Positions 16,843 through 24,936 of a stretch of DNA of 64,000 nt are shown here, piece after piece. The first letter of the stretch is position 1. Each line of letters starts with the position of its first letter. The notes beneath the pieces were generated by a model. That model saw only the letters and a program-made list of their open reading frames with translations, was not told the origin of the DNA and did no database searches. The stretch is taken from positions 717,501 to 781,500 of the forward strand of contig NZ_CP058595.1 in the NCBI RefSeq assembly GCF_013402795.1, written 5' to 3'. The stretch comes from Costertonia aggregata. Lineage in GTDB: Bacteria > Bacteroidota > Bacteroidia > Flavobacteriales > Flavobacteriaceae. Both the position numbers and the translations under genes were made by a program.

Positions 16843-17708
16843 TACTTATATTTTTTGTTTAATGGTATTCCGTTTAATATTCCCTTTATCTTATTCGTGT
16901 CGTTCATTGCCTTGTATATTCCCTCATAATCCCCCTGCTCCAATAGTGCCTTGAACTCTTTTAGATTTTGGATGTACTCTTCCAAAGTTTCCACCACGTT
17001 ATCTTTATTTTGCTCAAAAATAGGGGTCCACATGGCCGGGGAACTTTTGGCAAGGCGAACGGTACTTTCAAATCCACTACCGGCCATATCAAAAATATCG
17101 CGTTCGTTTTTTTCTTTTTCGATGACCGTTTTTCCCAGCATAAAGGAGCTGATATGGGATAAATGGGAAACATAGGCGATATGTTTATCATGTGCCTCTG
17201 CATTCATATATCGTATTCGCATTCCCATATCCTTAAACAATTGCAAAGCTTTTTCCTGTAATTTGAACGCTGTTTTTTCTACTTCGCAAATGATATTTGT
17301 TTTCCCATCATATAACCCATTTATGGCCGCAGAGGGGCCAGAAAATTCTGTTCCGGCTATAGGATGGCAAGCTAAAAAATTTCTTCGTTTCGGATGGTTT
17401 TCCAATGTTCTACAAATCAATTTTTTGGTTGAACCACCATCAAAAACAATACAATCGTCATGTACTGCATCCAGTATTCTGGGCAACTCGCTTACCAAAG
17501 CGTTTACAGGAATGGAAACCATAACCATATCTGCTTTGTTCAATTCGGAATGATCCGATTTTACATCGATAAGATTCAAGGCCTGTGCTTGGTCTAAGTG
17601 CGACTCATTGGTATCAATACCATAGATGGTAACATCTTGGCGCAAACGTTTTATATCCTTTGCGAAAGAACCTCCGATCAAACCGATACCGATTACAAAT
17701 ACATTCAT
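16842..17708 (-). CDS. tyrA: prephenate dehydrogenase
   Basis: A 288-residue NAD(P)-dependent dehydrogenase converting prephenate to 4-hydroxyphenylpyruvate for tyrosine. The dinucleotide-binding motif VIGIGLIGGSFAKDI is at about residue 5. HPIAGTEFSGPSAAINGLYDGK near 115 holds the catalytic His region. The helical C-terminal part carries HDKHIAYVSHLSHISSFML near 178, with the conserved family His residues. There is no C-terminal ACT domain, so feedback control probably acts elsewhere. It lies between the aminotransferase and the DAHP synthase-chorismate mutase gene. Confidence 0.9.
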   Translation of the reverse strand: MNVFVIGIGLIGGSFAKDIKRLRQDVTIYGIDTNESHLDQAQALNLIDVKSDHSELNKADMVMVSIPVNALVSELPRILDAVHDDCIVFDGGSTKKLICRTLENHPKRRNFLACHPIAGTEFSGPSAAINGLYDGKTNIICEVEKTAFKLQEKALQLFKDMGMRIRYMNAEAHDKHIAYVSHLSHISSFMLGKTVIEKEKNERDIFDMAGSGFESTVRLAKSSPAMWTPIFEQNKDNVVETLEEYIQNLKEFKALLEQGDYEGIYKAMNDTNKIKGILNGIPLNKKYK

Positions 17709-17793
17709 TTTTTTAAGATTCTAGATATTGGAATTGAGATTTTAGATACATTTTGATCTAGCGTTTTAAAATCTCACGTCCCATATCTCTTTT

Positions 17794-18939
17794 CTAAAAT
17801 CTACTGATCGCTTCCTTTATCTTTTCTTCGGTAACACATAACGAAAACCGAATATACCCTTCACCGTTACTACCAAATATAGTACCCGGAGCTATGAAAA
17901 TATCCTTATCATACAGTACTTCATCAATAAAGTCCTCAGCTGCTTTGCTACCTTTGGGCAGTTTTGCCCATACAAACATACCGGCAGCATTTGGGTCATA
18001 CTCACAGTTCAACAATTCAACCAATTTAAATAGCGAACTACGCCTTGATGCATACAAGGCATCTAACTTCTTAAACCACTCATCCGAACTTTTCAATGCG
18101 GTTATGGCGCCTTTTTGAATTCCATAAAACATGCCTGAATCCATATTGCTCTTTACCTTAAGTATCGAGTTGATGTGTTCGGCACTTCCAGCAACCATGC
18201 CGACACGCCATCCGGCCATATTAAAAGTTTTGCTGAGCGAATTTAGTTCAAGTGCGGTATCCTTAGCATCGGGTACTTGTAAGATACTGGTGGGATTATT
18301 ATTCAAAACAAAACTGTATGGGTTGTCATTTACCAACAATATGCTATGCTTTTTGGCAAAATTGACAAGTTTGCCCATGGCTTTATCGCTAATGGTAGCA
18401 CCTGTGGGCATATTGGGATAACTTATCCACATTATCTTTACTTTGGACAGATTTTCTTCAGACAGTGCCTGCAAATTGGGCAACCAGGCACCTGCCTCGG
18501 TTAAATCATACATTCTTGGAACGGCACCGACCAATTTCGTGACCGAAGTATAGGTCGGGTAGCCAGGGTTGGGAATGAGCACCTCATCTCCTGGGTTTAA
18601 AAAGGCCATACTAATATGCATTATGCCTTCTTTTGAACCCATTAAGGGGAGTATTTCATTGGCTCCATCCAAATGGACCCCAAACTTTTTAAGGTAAAAG
18701 GTTGACATGGCAGTTCTCAATTCGGGCAACCCCTGATAGCTTTGGTATTGGTGCGCCCCGTTTTCCAATACGGCATCTTGAATACTTTGTATAATTTCTT
18801 CGGAAGGTGCCAAATCGGGACTGCCGATACCCATATTGATAATAGGTCTGCCATTGGCAATTAGCCCTCGTACTTCCCTCAATTTTTTGGAGAAGTAGTA
18901 TTCCTCAACAGTTTTTAATCTATCAGCCGTAGTTATCAT
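17794..18939 (-). CDS. PLP-dependent aminotransferase of the aromatic operon
   Basis: A 381-residue fold-type I aminotransferase. INMGIGSPDLAPS near 35 and NPGYPTYTSVTKL near 120 are followed by WISYPNMPTGATIS near 170. The PLP-lysine region is LNSLSKTFNMAGWRVGM near 232, and the substrate-binding Arg region is GYIRFSLCVTEE near the C-terminus. By position it supplies the transamination of prephenate, phenylpyruvate or 4-hydroxyphenylpyruvate. Which keto acid it uses cannot be read from sequence. It overlaps pheA by 4 bases (ATGA) and is followed by tyrA after 85 bases. Similar proteins are often called LL-diaminopimelate aminotransferase-like or AspC-like. Confidence 0.88.
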   Translation of the reverse strand: MITTADRLKTVEEYYFSKKLREVRGLIANGRPIINMGIGSPDLAPSEEIIQSIQDAVLENGAHQYQSYQGLPELRTAMSTFYLKKFGVHLDGANEILPLMGSKEGIMHISMAFLNPGDEVLIPNPGYPTYTSVTKLVGAVPRMYDLTEAGAWLPNLQALSEENLSKVKIMWISYPNMPTGATISDKAMGKLVNFAKKHSILLVNDNPYSFVLNNNPTSILQVPDAKDTALELNSLSKTFNMAGWRVGMVAGSAEHINSILKVKSNMDSGMFYGIQKGAITALKSSDEWFKKLDALYASRRSSLFKLVELLNCEYDPNAAGMFVWAKLPKGSKAAEDFIDEVLYDKDIFIAPGTIFGSNGEGYIRFSLCVTEEKIKEAISRF

Positions 18940-19763
18940 ATTCTGGCATTTTTATATTCTCCAAGCACCCTAAAATCCTCAGTCATAATATGAAGCAGCG
19001 ATTTTGCTTTTTCAAAGCTATCATAGGCATCAAAGGTTATATCCACGAAAAAAGCATACTTCCACGGTGTTTCTATAATGGGAAGGGACTGAATTTTGGT
19101 AAGGTTCAAATTACAATCGCTCATCACGTTAAGTACCGTTGCCAAACTACCTCGTTTATGATCGGTAACAAAACGTAAGGATGCTTTGTTGATTTCCGTT
19201 TTGGGAAGCTCCTTATTTTGTGTTTTGACCACGATAAAGCGGGTAGAATTATTGGTGATCGTCTGTATTTCGGAAGCAATGATATCCAAATCATACAATT
19301 GGGCGGCAGCTTTGGGGGCTATGGCAGCTATTTTATGTAGCTTTTCCCTTTGTATTCTTTGTGCGGTTTCTGCCGTATCCACGGCTTCAACGAGTTTAAT
19401 GTGCGAATGTGCCTTTAAAAATTCCTTGCATTGCAATAGGGCCATTGGGTGTGAGTGTACCTCTTCGATATCTTCCATTGTTTGCCCTTTGTACACCATC
19501 AAATTATGGTGTATGTTCAAATAGTGTTCACCGATGATGTGCAAATTGTTTTGATACACCAATGCATAGTTGGGAATAATAGAACCTGCGATTGAGTTTT
19601 CAATGGCCATGACCCCCTTATCGGCTCTTCTGTTCAGCACATGATCCACCAAACTATCGAACGAAAGGCATTCGACCAACGCTATATCTTCCCCAAAATA
19701 ATCTTTGGCCACTTGATGGTGATTAGAGCCCCTTATGCCCTGTATGGCTATTTTTAAACTCAT
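18936..19763 (-). CDS. pheA: prephenate dehydratase
   Basis: A 275-residue enzyme making phenylpyruvate from prephenate. The catalytic domain (about 1-180) includes IQGIRGSNHHQVAKDYFG, then GVMAIENSIAGSIIPNY and NNSTRFIVVKT, where the Thr of TRF is catalytic in the family. The C-terminal ACT domain (about 195-270) contains RGSLATVLNVMSDCNLNLTKIQS-type sequence and an ES(L/R)P-like Phe-binding region (SLPIIETPWKYAFFVD). There is no fused chorismate mutase; that activity is on the last gene of the operon. It is the first structural gene behind the aromatic leader peptide and attenuator. Confidence 0.93.
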   Translation of the reverse strand: MSLKIAIQGIRGSNHHQVAKDYFGEDIALVECLSFDSLVDHVLNRRADKGVMAIENSIAGSIIPNYALVYQNNLHIIGEHYLNIHHNLMVYKGQTMEDIEEVHSHPMALLQCKEFLKAHSHIKLVEAVDTAETAQRIQREKLHKIAAIAPKAAAQLYDLDIIASEIQTITNNSTRFIVVKTQNKELPKTEINKASLRFVTDHKRGSLATVLNVMSDCNLNLTKIQSLPIIETPWKYAFFVDITFDAYDSFEKAKSLLHIMTEDFRVLGEYKNARI

Positions 19764-19820
19764 TGGCTTTTATTTGAACCCTAAAACTGCTTCAGGATTG
19801 TCCAAAACACGGTTTTAAAC

Positions 19821-19850
19821 AAAAAAAAAGCCCCGTTTTTCACGAGACTT
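19821..19850 (-). terminator. attenuator terminator of the Phe/Tyr operon
   Basis: On the minus strand, AAGTCTCG (19850-19843) pairs with CGGGGCTT (19835-19828), with two G-T wobbles, and is followed by nine T (19829-19821). It lies between the leader peptide and pheA, about 60 bases before the pheA start. The same AGTCTCG strand can pair instead with CGGGGCT at 19888-19882, inside the end of the leader peptide, giving a mutually exclusive antiterminator. Confidence 0.8.
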
Positions 19851-19874
19851 CAATTGTTATATTTTTAGCATATA

Positions 19875-19946
19875 CTACAACAGCCCCGTACTTCTCTTAA
19901 AAAAGAAGTAGAAGTAAAAACCGTTCCAGAAATATTGCTTTGTCAT
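19875..19946 (-). CDS. aromatic leader peptide controlling the Phe/Tyr operon
   Basis: A 23-codon open frame from ATG at 19946 to TAG at 19875, upstream of pheA. Residues 5-16 read YFWNGFYFYFFF: six Phe, three Tyr and one Trp in twelve codons. The last codons before the stop (ACG GGG CTG) contain the CGGGGCT sequence that can pair with the 5' arm of the downstream terminator. This is the arrangement expected for ribosome-mediated attenuation. A ribosome stalled on Phe/Tyr codons leaves that segment free to form the antiterminator; a ribosome reaching the stop covers it and the terminator forms. A weak Bacteroidota -7-like box (TAAAATTTG, one base too long) at 20000-19992 could start the transcript. 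Confidence 0.85.
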   Translation of the reverse strand: MTKQYFWNGFYFYFFFKRSTGLL

Positions 19947-20111
19947 TTTGCTTGTAAAACTTTGGCTAAAGTACTAATTAAATCTAAAAATCAAATTTTA
20001 CGCCTCTTTTTTTTGGATTTTTTTTATTTGTGCCGTATTCATTCCTTTTTGTATCAAAAAACATTGCCATTTTTAAGAATACCGAATTTATCAGAATGAT
20101 TATGAATTGCT

Positions 20112-20119
20112 TAATTTTG
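20112..20119 (+). promoter_or_regulatory. probable -7 promoter box of gldA
   Basis: TAATTTTG matches the Bacteroidota -7 consensus TAnnTTTG exactly and lies 16 bases before the gldA ATG, implying a very short untranslated leader. A clear -33 TTTG box is not visible at the usual distance. Confidence 0.4.
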
Positions 20120-20135
20120 GTTTAAAACAGAACAC

Positions 20136-21029
20136 ATGTCCATATTTGTCAAAAGTATTTCCAAATCATTTGGTACGCAAAAAGCCTTGGATGCCATATC
20201 TTTTTCCATTAACAAGGGAGAAATCGTTGGTTTTCTTGGACCCAATGGTGCGGGAAAATCTACCCTTATGAAAATTTTGACCACATACCATCAGGCAGAT
20301 GAAGGAGAGGCTAAAGTAAATGATTTTGATGTACTTACGGATACAAAAAACGTTCGGCAGAGTATTGGCTACCTACCCGAACATAACCCGTTATATTTAG
20401 ATATGTACGTAAAGGAGTATTTGGCGTTCAATGCCGATGTATACAAGGTAAGTAAAGATAAAATCACCGAGGTCATCAAAAAAACCGGGCTGCAGCCGGA
20501 AGCCCACAAAAAAATCGGACAACTTTCAAAAGGATATAGACAACGTGTTGGATTGGCCGCAGCATTGCTTCATGATCCCGATGTGTTGATTTTGGATGAA
20601 CCTACGACCGGACTTGACCCAAATCAATTACTTGAAATCAGGAAACTGATCAAAGGTATAGGAAAAGAGAAAACCATTTTGCTCTCTACGCATATCATGA
20701 AAGAGGTAGAAGCGGTCTGTGACCGTGTACTTATCATAAATAAAGGTGTTTTGGTCGCCGATAAAAAACTTTCGGACCTTAGGGATGAAGAGGAACAGAT
20801 TATTGAAGTGGAATTTGATTATCGTGTAGAAGAAGCCTTTTTGAACAAACTACCGCATGTAACACATGTAAAGAACGTAACGGGGTTTGTATATGAAATC
20901 ACTTTTAATACAACGACCGATATGCGACCGGCCGTATTTGACTTTGCCCATGACAACGAATTGAAAACACTACAATTGAACAAGAAGAATAGAAATCTGG
21001 AAAGTCTGTTTACCGAATTAACCAGTTAG
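20136..21029 (+). CDS. gldA: gliding-motility ABC transporter ATP-binding protein GldA
   Basis: A 297-residue ABC ATPase. Walker A is GFLGPNGAGKSTLMKIL (about 33-49) and the signature is QLSKGYRQRVGLAAALL (about 133). Walker B is DVLILDEPTTGLDP (about 154), with the switch His in LLSTHIMKEVE. The C-terminal part (about 225-297) is the extension typical of CcmA/NatA-like exporters and GldA. In Bacteroidota GldA works with GldF and GldG, which are not adjacent here, in an ABC complex needed for gliding in Flavobacterium johnsoniae. The assignment to GldA over a generic ATPase rests on full-length similarity as I remember it. It is transcribed away from the aromatic operon. Confidence 0.82.
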   Translation: MSIFVKSISKSFGTQKALDAISFSINKGEIVGFLGPNGAGKSTLMKILTTYHQADEGEAKVNDFDVLTDTKNVRQSIGYLPEHNPLYLDMYVKEYLAFNADVYKVSKDKITEVIKKTGLQPEAHKKIGQLSKGYRQRVGLAAALLHDPDVLILDEPTTGLDPNQLLEIRKLIKGIGKEKTILLSTHIMKEVEAVCDRVLIINKGVLVADKKLSDLRDEEEQIIEVEFDYRVEEAFLNKLPHVTHVKNVTGFVYEITFNTTTDMRPAVFDFAHDNELKTLQLNKKNRNLESLFTELTS

Positions 21030-21067
21030 ACCTAAAACCCGCTGGTATTTGGATTGTATCGATACAT

Positions 21068-21235
21068 TTATCTATCGCTATTTTTTTCGCTTTCAACGAC
21101 TATAGCAATCTCATCGGTAGTTTTGATGGTATCTTCTTTTACGAATTCGGGTTCGGTATTTTGTTCGGAAGAGCTTAGCTTAAAAAGAACTACCGTTAAA
21201 ATAAGCAGCATAAATAATAGACCTGATTTTCGCAT
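21068..21235 (-). CDS. small single-pass membrane protein, hypothetical
   Basis: A 55-codon open frame from ATG at 21235 to TAA at 21068. Residues 1-20 are a membrane or signal segment (KSGLLFMLLILTVVLFKL). The remainder is acidic and polar (SSSEQNTEPEFVKEDTIKTT). The clean hydrophobic/acidic layout and balanced composition suggest a real small protein, but there is no known family. It lies between gldA (convergent, 38 bases) and the outer-membrane receptor-like gene. A longer frame on the other strand over the same bases looks like its shadow. Confidence 0.45.
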   Translation of the reverse strand: MRKSGLLFMLLILTVVLFKLSSSEQNTEPEFVKEDTIKTTDEIAIVVESEKNSDR

Positions 21236-21373
21236 CGTAGTTTATTTACAATCGTGAAATTAGGTTTTTTGATTCCTTACTTTCCGTTTTTTCTATAAAC
21301 TGCCTAAAAATCAGGTTTAGTGGTTCCCGTTCTGGGGCTGTATTTATGTATACTTTGTAAATTTTTGATGCAT

Positions 21374-23731
21374 CTATCGTATTCTGTCCAAATTTTCATC
21401 AACATTTTTATTTTTATAATCTGGTTCTTTGGTCTTTCCAAAAGAATATTTCATTGAAAAAGCGACCTCTTGGGCATCTACGAAGTACACTCCTTCGGCA
21501 TTTACCCCATTAATTGAATAGCGCTCTTCGAAATTCATGGCTTTGGTGATGTCATTAAAACGCAAAGAACATTTTAGTCTGTCAAAAAAAGTTTTGGTAA
21601 TGGCCGCATTGAGCACTAGCATGGGGTTTCTCTCAAAAATACCTTCGGAACGTTTTGTCAACCCCCAGCCCCCTAAAGAAATCACGGTATCTTTTCGGAG
21701 TTTAAATTGATGGTCAGTATATAAATATAGATAAGGTCTTATTGATGTGCTTGTAGCGGAAGCATCTCGTATATTTTTAGTTGATATAGAGACCGTATTG
21801 GATGAAGTCCATATCCCTTTGGTCATCGGAGCGGTGAAATTGATATCGATACCCGATTCCCTTTCAAGGTTTTTAAGGGAAAAAACAGCCCTATCGTCAC
21901 CCGCCGTATAGCTAATCGTATAATACATAGGGTTTTTGCGTTTATAATATTCAATTGAAATTGAGTTCTTGGCGAACTGGTATACCACTGATAATTCATC
22001 GGTCAGCGTAGGAAGTAGGTTTACATTCCCTTCCCCTTCCAAAAACGGATTGAAAAATACTTGGATGGAACTTGCGTTGGAATAATTGGGCCGGTCTATA
22101 CTCTTTGCATAGTTGAAAGTTATGTTCTTGGTACTATCCAAAGCAACGGTCAGGTTCGCTTTGGGAAACAGATTTGTGTTTTTTCTGTTAACCAACGGTA
22201 TGTCCTCCGCTTCTTCCTCGCCTTGCACGACATTGTTTTCAATACGTAGCCCCGCACTAAAATCTATCTTTTCGCTTATTTTTCCGGATAATGTTGAATA
22301 TCCGGCAATATTCTTTTCAGAATAATCGTAGTCTATATCCAAAATCGCATCCGTTTCCAAAAATTCATTATTGGTCAAGGCATTGGCTCTCGCATCGCTT
22401 ATGTTTGCCCCAAATTCCCACTTTAGGCCTTGGGTCAGAGCTTCGTCAAAATCCAATCGATATGCCAGCACATTAATGCGATAACGTTGTTTGCGTAGTT
22501 CGGATATGACAAATTCAGTAGCATTGAAATTATTGGCGATTTCAGTATTCAGACGCTGATCATAGGATGAGTATTGCAACCCAGCGAACATATTTGTCTT
22601 GGCACTTAGCTTTTTTTGATAATTTAAATTGCCGCTGATAAAATCCTTTATGTTTTCATTGTCCGTTTCTGTGATGATATCATCTTCATTGGTGCCCTGC
22701 CTTAAAAAAGTATCCGTATCAATTATAGCATTGTTGTCTTGCAAACGGTGCGTTACATTTGCAGAAAAATAATCCGTATCGTTAATTTGGTAGAATAGGC
22801 CACCGCCTGAATTTATCTCTACCCTGTCATTCTTATCGACCAAAATAAGATAATCCGAAAGTATGTTGGCATCAGGAATGGCAAATTCAAATTGATGGCT
22901 TTCCCATTGCAACAAGTCGTTGTATGCTAAATTAGCTTTTAGCGTTACTTTTCCCTTTTTATAACTACCGTTGATATCGCTATACTTATTGAAATTGCGT
23001 TTAAATGATAATGTTTCGGAGAGGTTAACCTTACCGCCTTCTATATTATTTATCTTTCTGGTTATCAAAAGTACCGCCCTACCGTTAGCCTCGTACTTTG
23101 CGGAAGGGTTCCGAATAATCTCGATAGAACTGATATCATCCACAGCCACTGCATAAAACTCTTCCATTGAAATACGTTGATTACCCATATACATCAAGGG
23201 AGCACCTTTACCCAATACCGAAACCGATTCCCTATCGGCACTTACTTGAAGACTTGGAAGCCTCGACAACAATTCCATAGGGTCGGGAATCGATGAAAAC
23301 ACGGGGTTGGTCACATCTATTTTTAAATCCCCCCTCTTGTTGGTTGTGATAGGTTTTGCAGCTATAACCGCTACTTCTTCCAAAGTGGTAGTGCTAGGCT
23401 CTAACTTTATGGATAATCCTTTGTTCCTATCTACAATTAAATTTCGCTCATAGGTCTCAAAACCCAAACTTGAAATTTGTATCCGATACGTTCCGGACGC
23501 AATATCCTCCAACTTGAAACCCAATTCGTTCAAAATGGTATACTTTATAAGTGTGTTGTCTTTATCGGCCAAAAGAAGTACGTCCCCAACGGTAATCATC
23601 TTGTTATCATTGTCCAAGACCCTGCCCGTAATGGTAAATGATGTCTGCGCATTGATCAAACTGCAGAACAGAACAAGAAAGAGAAAACTATTTTTTTGCA
23701 ATGTATTGTTTTGCTTTGCAATTACGTACAA
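21374..23731 (-). CDS. outer-membrane beta-barrel protein with N-terminal carboxypeptidase-like domain
   Basis: A 785-residue TonB-receptor-like protein. After a signal peptide (SFLFLVLFCSLINAQ) comes a carboxypeptidase-regulatory-like beta domain (about 32-110: TGRVLDNDNKMITVGDV). A plug-like region follows (about 120-230: ISSIEIIRNPSAKYEANGR), then a large barrel. The absence of a clear TonB box and the ALSSIEIIRNPSAKYEA signature fit the flavobacterial outer membrane beta-barrel family related to TonB-dependent receptors. There is no SusD partner next to it, so it is not a polysaccharide-utilisation pair. The substrate is unknown. It is followed by a membrane-tethered LuxR-type regulator gene upstream in coordinates, same strand. 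Confidence 0.8.
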   Translation of the reverse strand: MYVIAKQNNTLQKNSFLFLVLFCSLINAQTSFTITGRVLDNDNKMITVGDVLLLADKDNTLIKYTILNELGFKLEDIASGTYRIQISSLGFETYERNLIVDRNKGLSIKLEPSTTTLEEVAVIAAKPITTNKRGDLKIDVTNPVFSSIPDPMELLSRLPSLQVSADRESVSVLGKGAPLMYMGNQRISMEEFYAVAVDDISSIEIIRNPSAKYEANGRAVLLITRKINNIEGGKVNLSETLSFKRNFNKYSDINGSYKKGKVTLKANLAYNDLLQWESHQFEFAIPDANILSDYLILVDKNDRVEINSGGGLFYQINDTDYFSANVTHRLQDNNAIIDTDTFLRQGTNEDDIITETDNENIKDFISGNLNYQKKLSAKTNMFAGLQYSSYDQRLNTEIANNFNATEFVISELRKQRYRINVLAYRLDFDEALTQGLKWEFGANISDARANALTNNEFLETDAILDIDYDYSEKNIAGYSTLSGKISEKIDFSAGLRIENNVVQGEEEAEDIPLVNRKNTNLFPKANLTVALDSTKNITFNYAKSIDRPNYSNASSIQVFFNPFLEGEGNVNLLPTLTDELSVVYQFAKNSISIEYYKRKNPMYYTISYTAGDDRAVFSLKNLERESGIDINFTAPMTKGIWTSSNTVSISTKNIRDASATSTSIRPYLYLYTDHQFKLRKDTVISLGGWGLTKRSEGIFERNPMLVLNAAITKTFFDRLKCSLRFNDITKAMNFEERYSINGVNAEGVYFVDAQEVAFSMKYSFGKTKEPDYKNKNVDENLDRIR

Positions 23732-23897
23732 AACAGATTTTGAAATCAGAATCAGGGGTCTGATTTAGGGACTAGTACCTGGATAAATCTTTATAAAAAG
23801 AATGAAATCATACTTTTGAGGCCTACCATGATGTGTATTGCAGTCTTTTGATTGGCCATGCAAAATCGTCAAAAAAATAATGAAACGGATATACAGT

Positions 23898-24878
23898 CTA
23901 TACTTGGTATCGCTCCAAAAGCTCTTTACGATTCGCAACCTTTAGTTTACTGTAGATATTTGTAATATGGGTCTTGACCGTGCTTAGGCTTATAAAAAGT
24001 TCGTTGGCAATTTCTTTATTGCTTTTACCTTCTAAAATGAGTGCCCTGATATTCTGCTCTTGCCTGCTTAAATTGGCTACGAGTGCATTTTGTTTTCTTT
24101 TTAATCGATATACAAATAGCGAAAGTACAACTGTGATTATTACTAAAATAAGGATAATGGCTTTGCTCCATTGATATTTTTGCACTACCACTTTTTGGGT
24201 CAAGTAGGCCAACCGTCTGGATAAAAACCGATATTCCGCAGGTTGCATATCGCTTTCTTCCAATTCGGCCAGAAGGGCCAAATAATAATTGGGATTTTCG
24301 GCGATATCCTTATCCAATAATCCCTTTTTGGCCAATTGATCGATACCGATAAGCTTTACCAATAATATTTTGAGCGAATCCTTGGTGTAGGATTTTAACT
24401 TTGCAGCATATGCCTCCGAAATAGTGTCTTCGGTATTTTTTTCCTTTTCCAATGCCCATTGGAACTTCTGCATCTTCTGCCACTCTGCATCGGCAGGACT
24501 GGAACTTCTATATTTACCCAACAGTTTTTTGGATTTTGGAAAATATATCTTGTCCGATTTGGAAAGAATAAAATCGGTTGTATGGGCAACGGTATCTGAA
24601 ATCACTTTTTTGATCGGATTTACATATAACCGATAAATGGCATCCTTATCAGAGATATGCTTGCCCTTAAATGAAAAGGAACCATCTTTAGCGATAGGTG
24701 ACCAAGCGACAGATTGTAGCCTGTTTTCACCTTCTTCCAAACTGATCTTGCTTAGATATATTTTTTGCTCCCATTTCCCATCTTCTTCTAAGCTTGTATG
24801 ACCAGATATGGCGGTTTGGGCAGATATATGTAATATATTCAGGAATAAGAGAAGAAATATGCACTGTTTTTGATTCAT
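23898..24878 (-). CDS. membrane-tethered LuxR-family transcriptional regulator
   Basis: A 326-residue protein with an unusual layout. A signal peptide (about 1-20) is followed by an exported region of about 210 residues without a recognised domain. The first part is beta-rich (about 25-120) and the second helical (about 130-230). One transmembrane helix (about 239-257) leads into a cytoplasmic LuxR/GerE helix-turn-helix (about 271-326: LEGKSNKEIANELFISLSTVKTHITNIYSKL). It could therefore sense something in the periplasm and bind DNA while anchored. The neighbours are an outer-membrane receptor-like gene and a LACTB-like hydrolase, which are candidate targets. Related flavobacterial regulators carry tetratricopeptide sensor domains; here none is obvious. 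Confidence 0.8.
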   Translation of the reverse strand: MNQKQCIFLLLFLNILHISAQTAISGHTSLEEDGKWEQKIYLSKISLEEGENRLQSVAWSPIAKDGSFSFKGKHISDKDAIYRLYVNPIKKVISDTVAHTTDFILSKSDKIYFPKSKKLLGKYRSSSPADAEWQKMQKFQWALEKEKNTEDTISEAYAAKLKSYTKDSLKILLVKLIGIDQLAKKGLLDKDIAENPNYYLALLAELEESDMQPAEYRFLSRRLAYLTQKVVVQKYQWSKAIILILVIITVVLSLFVYRLKRKQNALVANLSRQEQNIRALILEGKSNKEIANELFISLSTVKTHITNIYSKLKVANRKELLERYQV

Positions 24879-24936
24879 TTATTTCGCAATCTAATTTCTA
24901 ATTGAATTTAGTATTGAACTAAATATAGTGATTCAA

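Noticed and set aside
19821-19980. T-box riboswitch ahead of pheA
   Set aside because: No T-box core or specifier loop; the leader peptide with alternative stems explains the region better.
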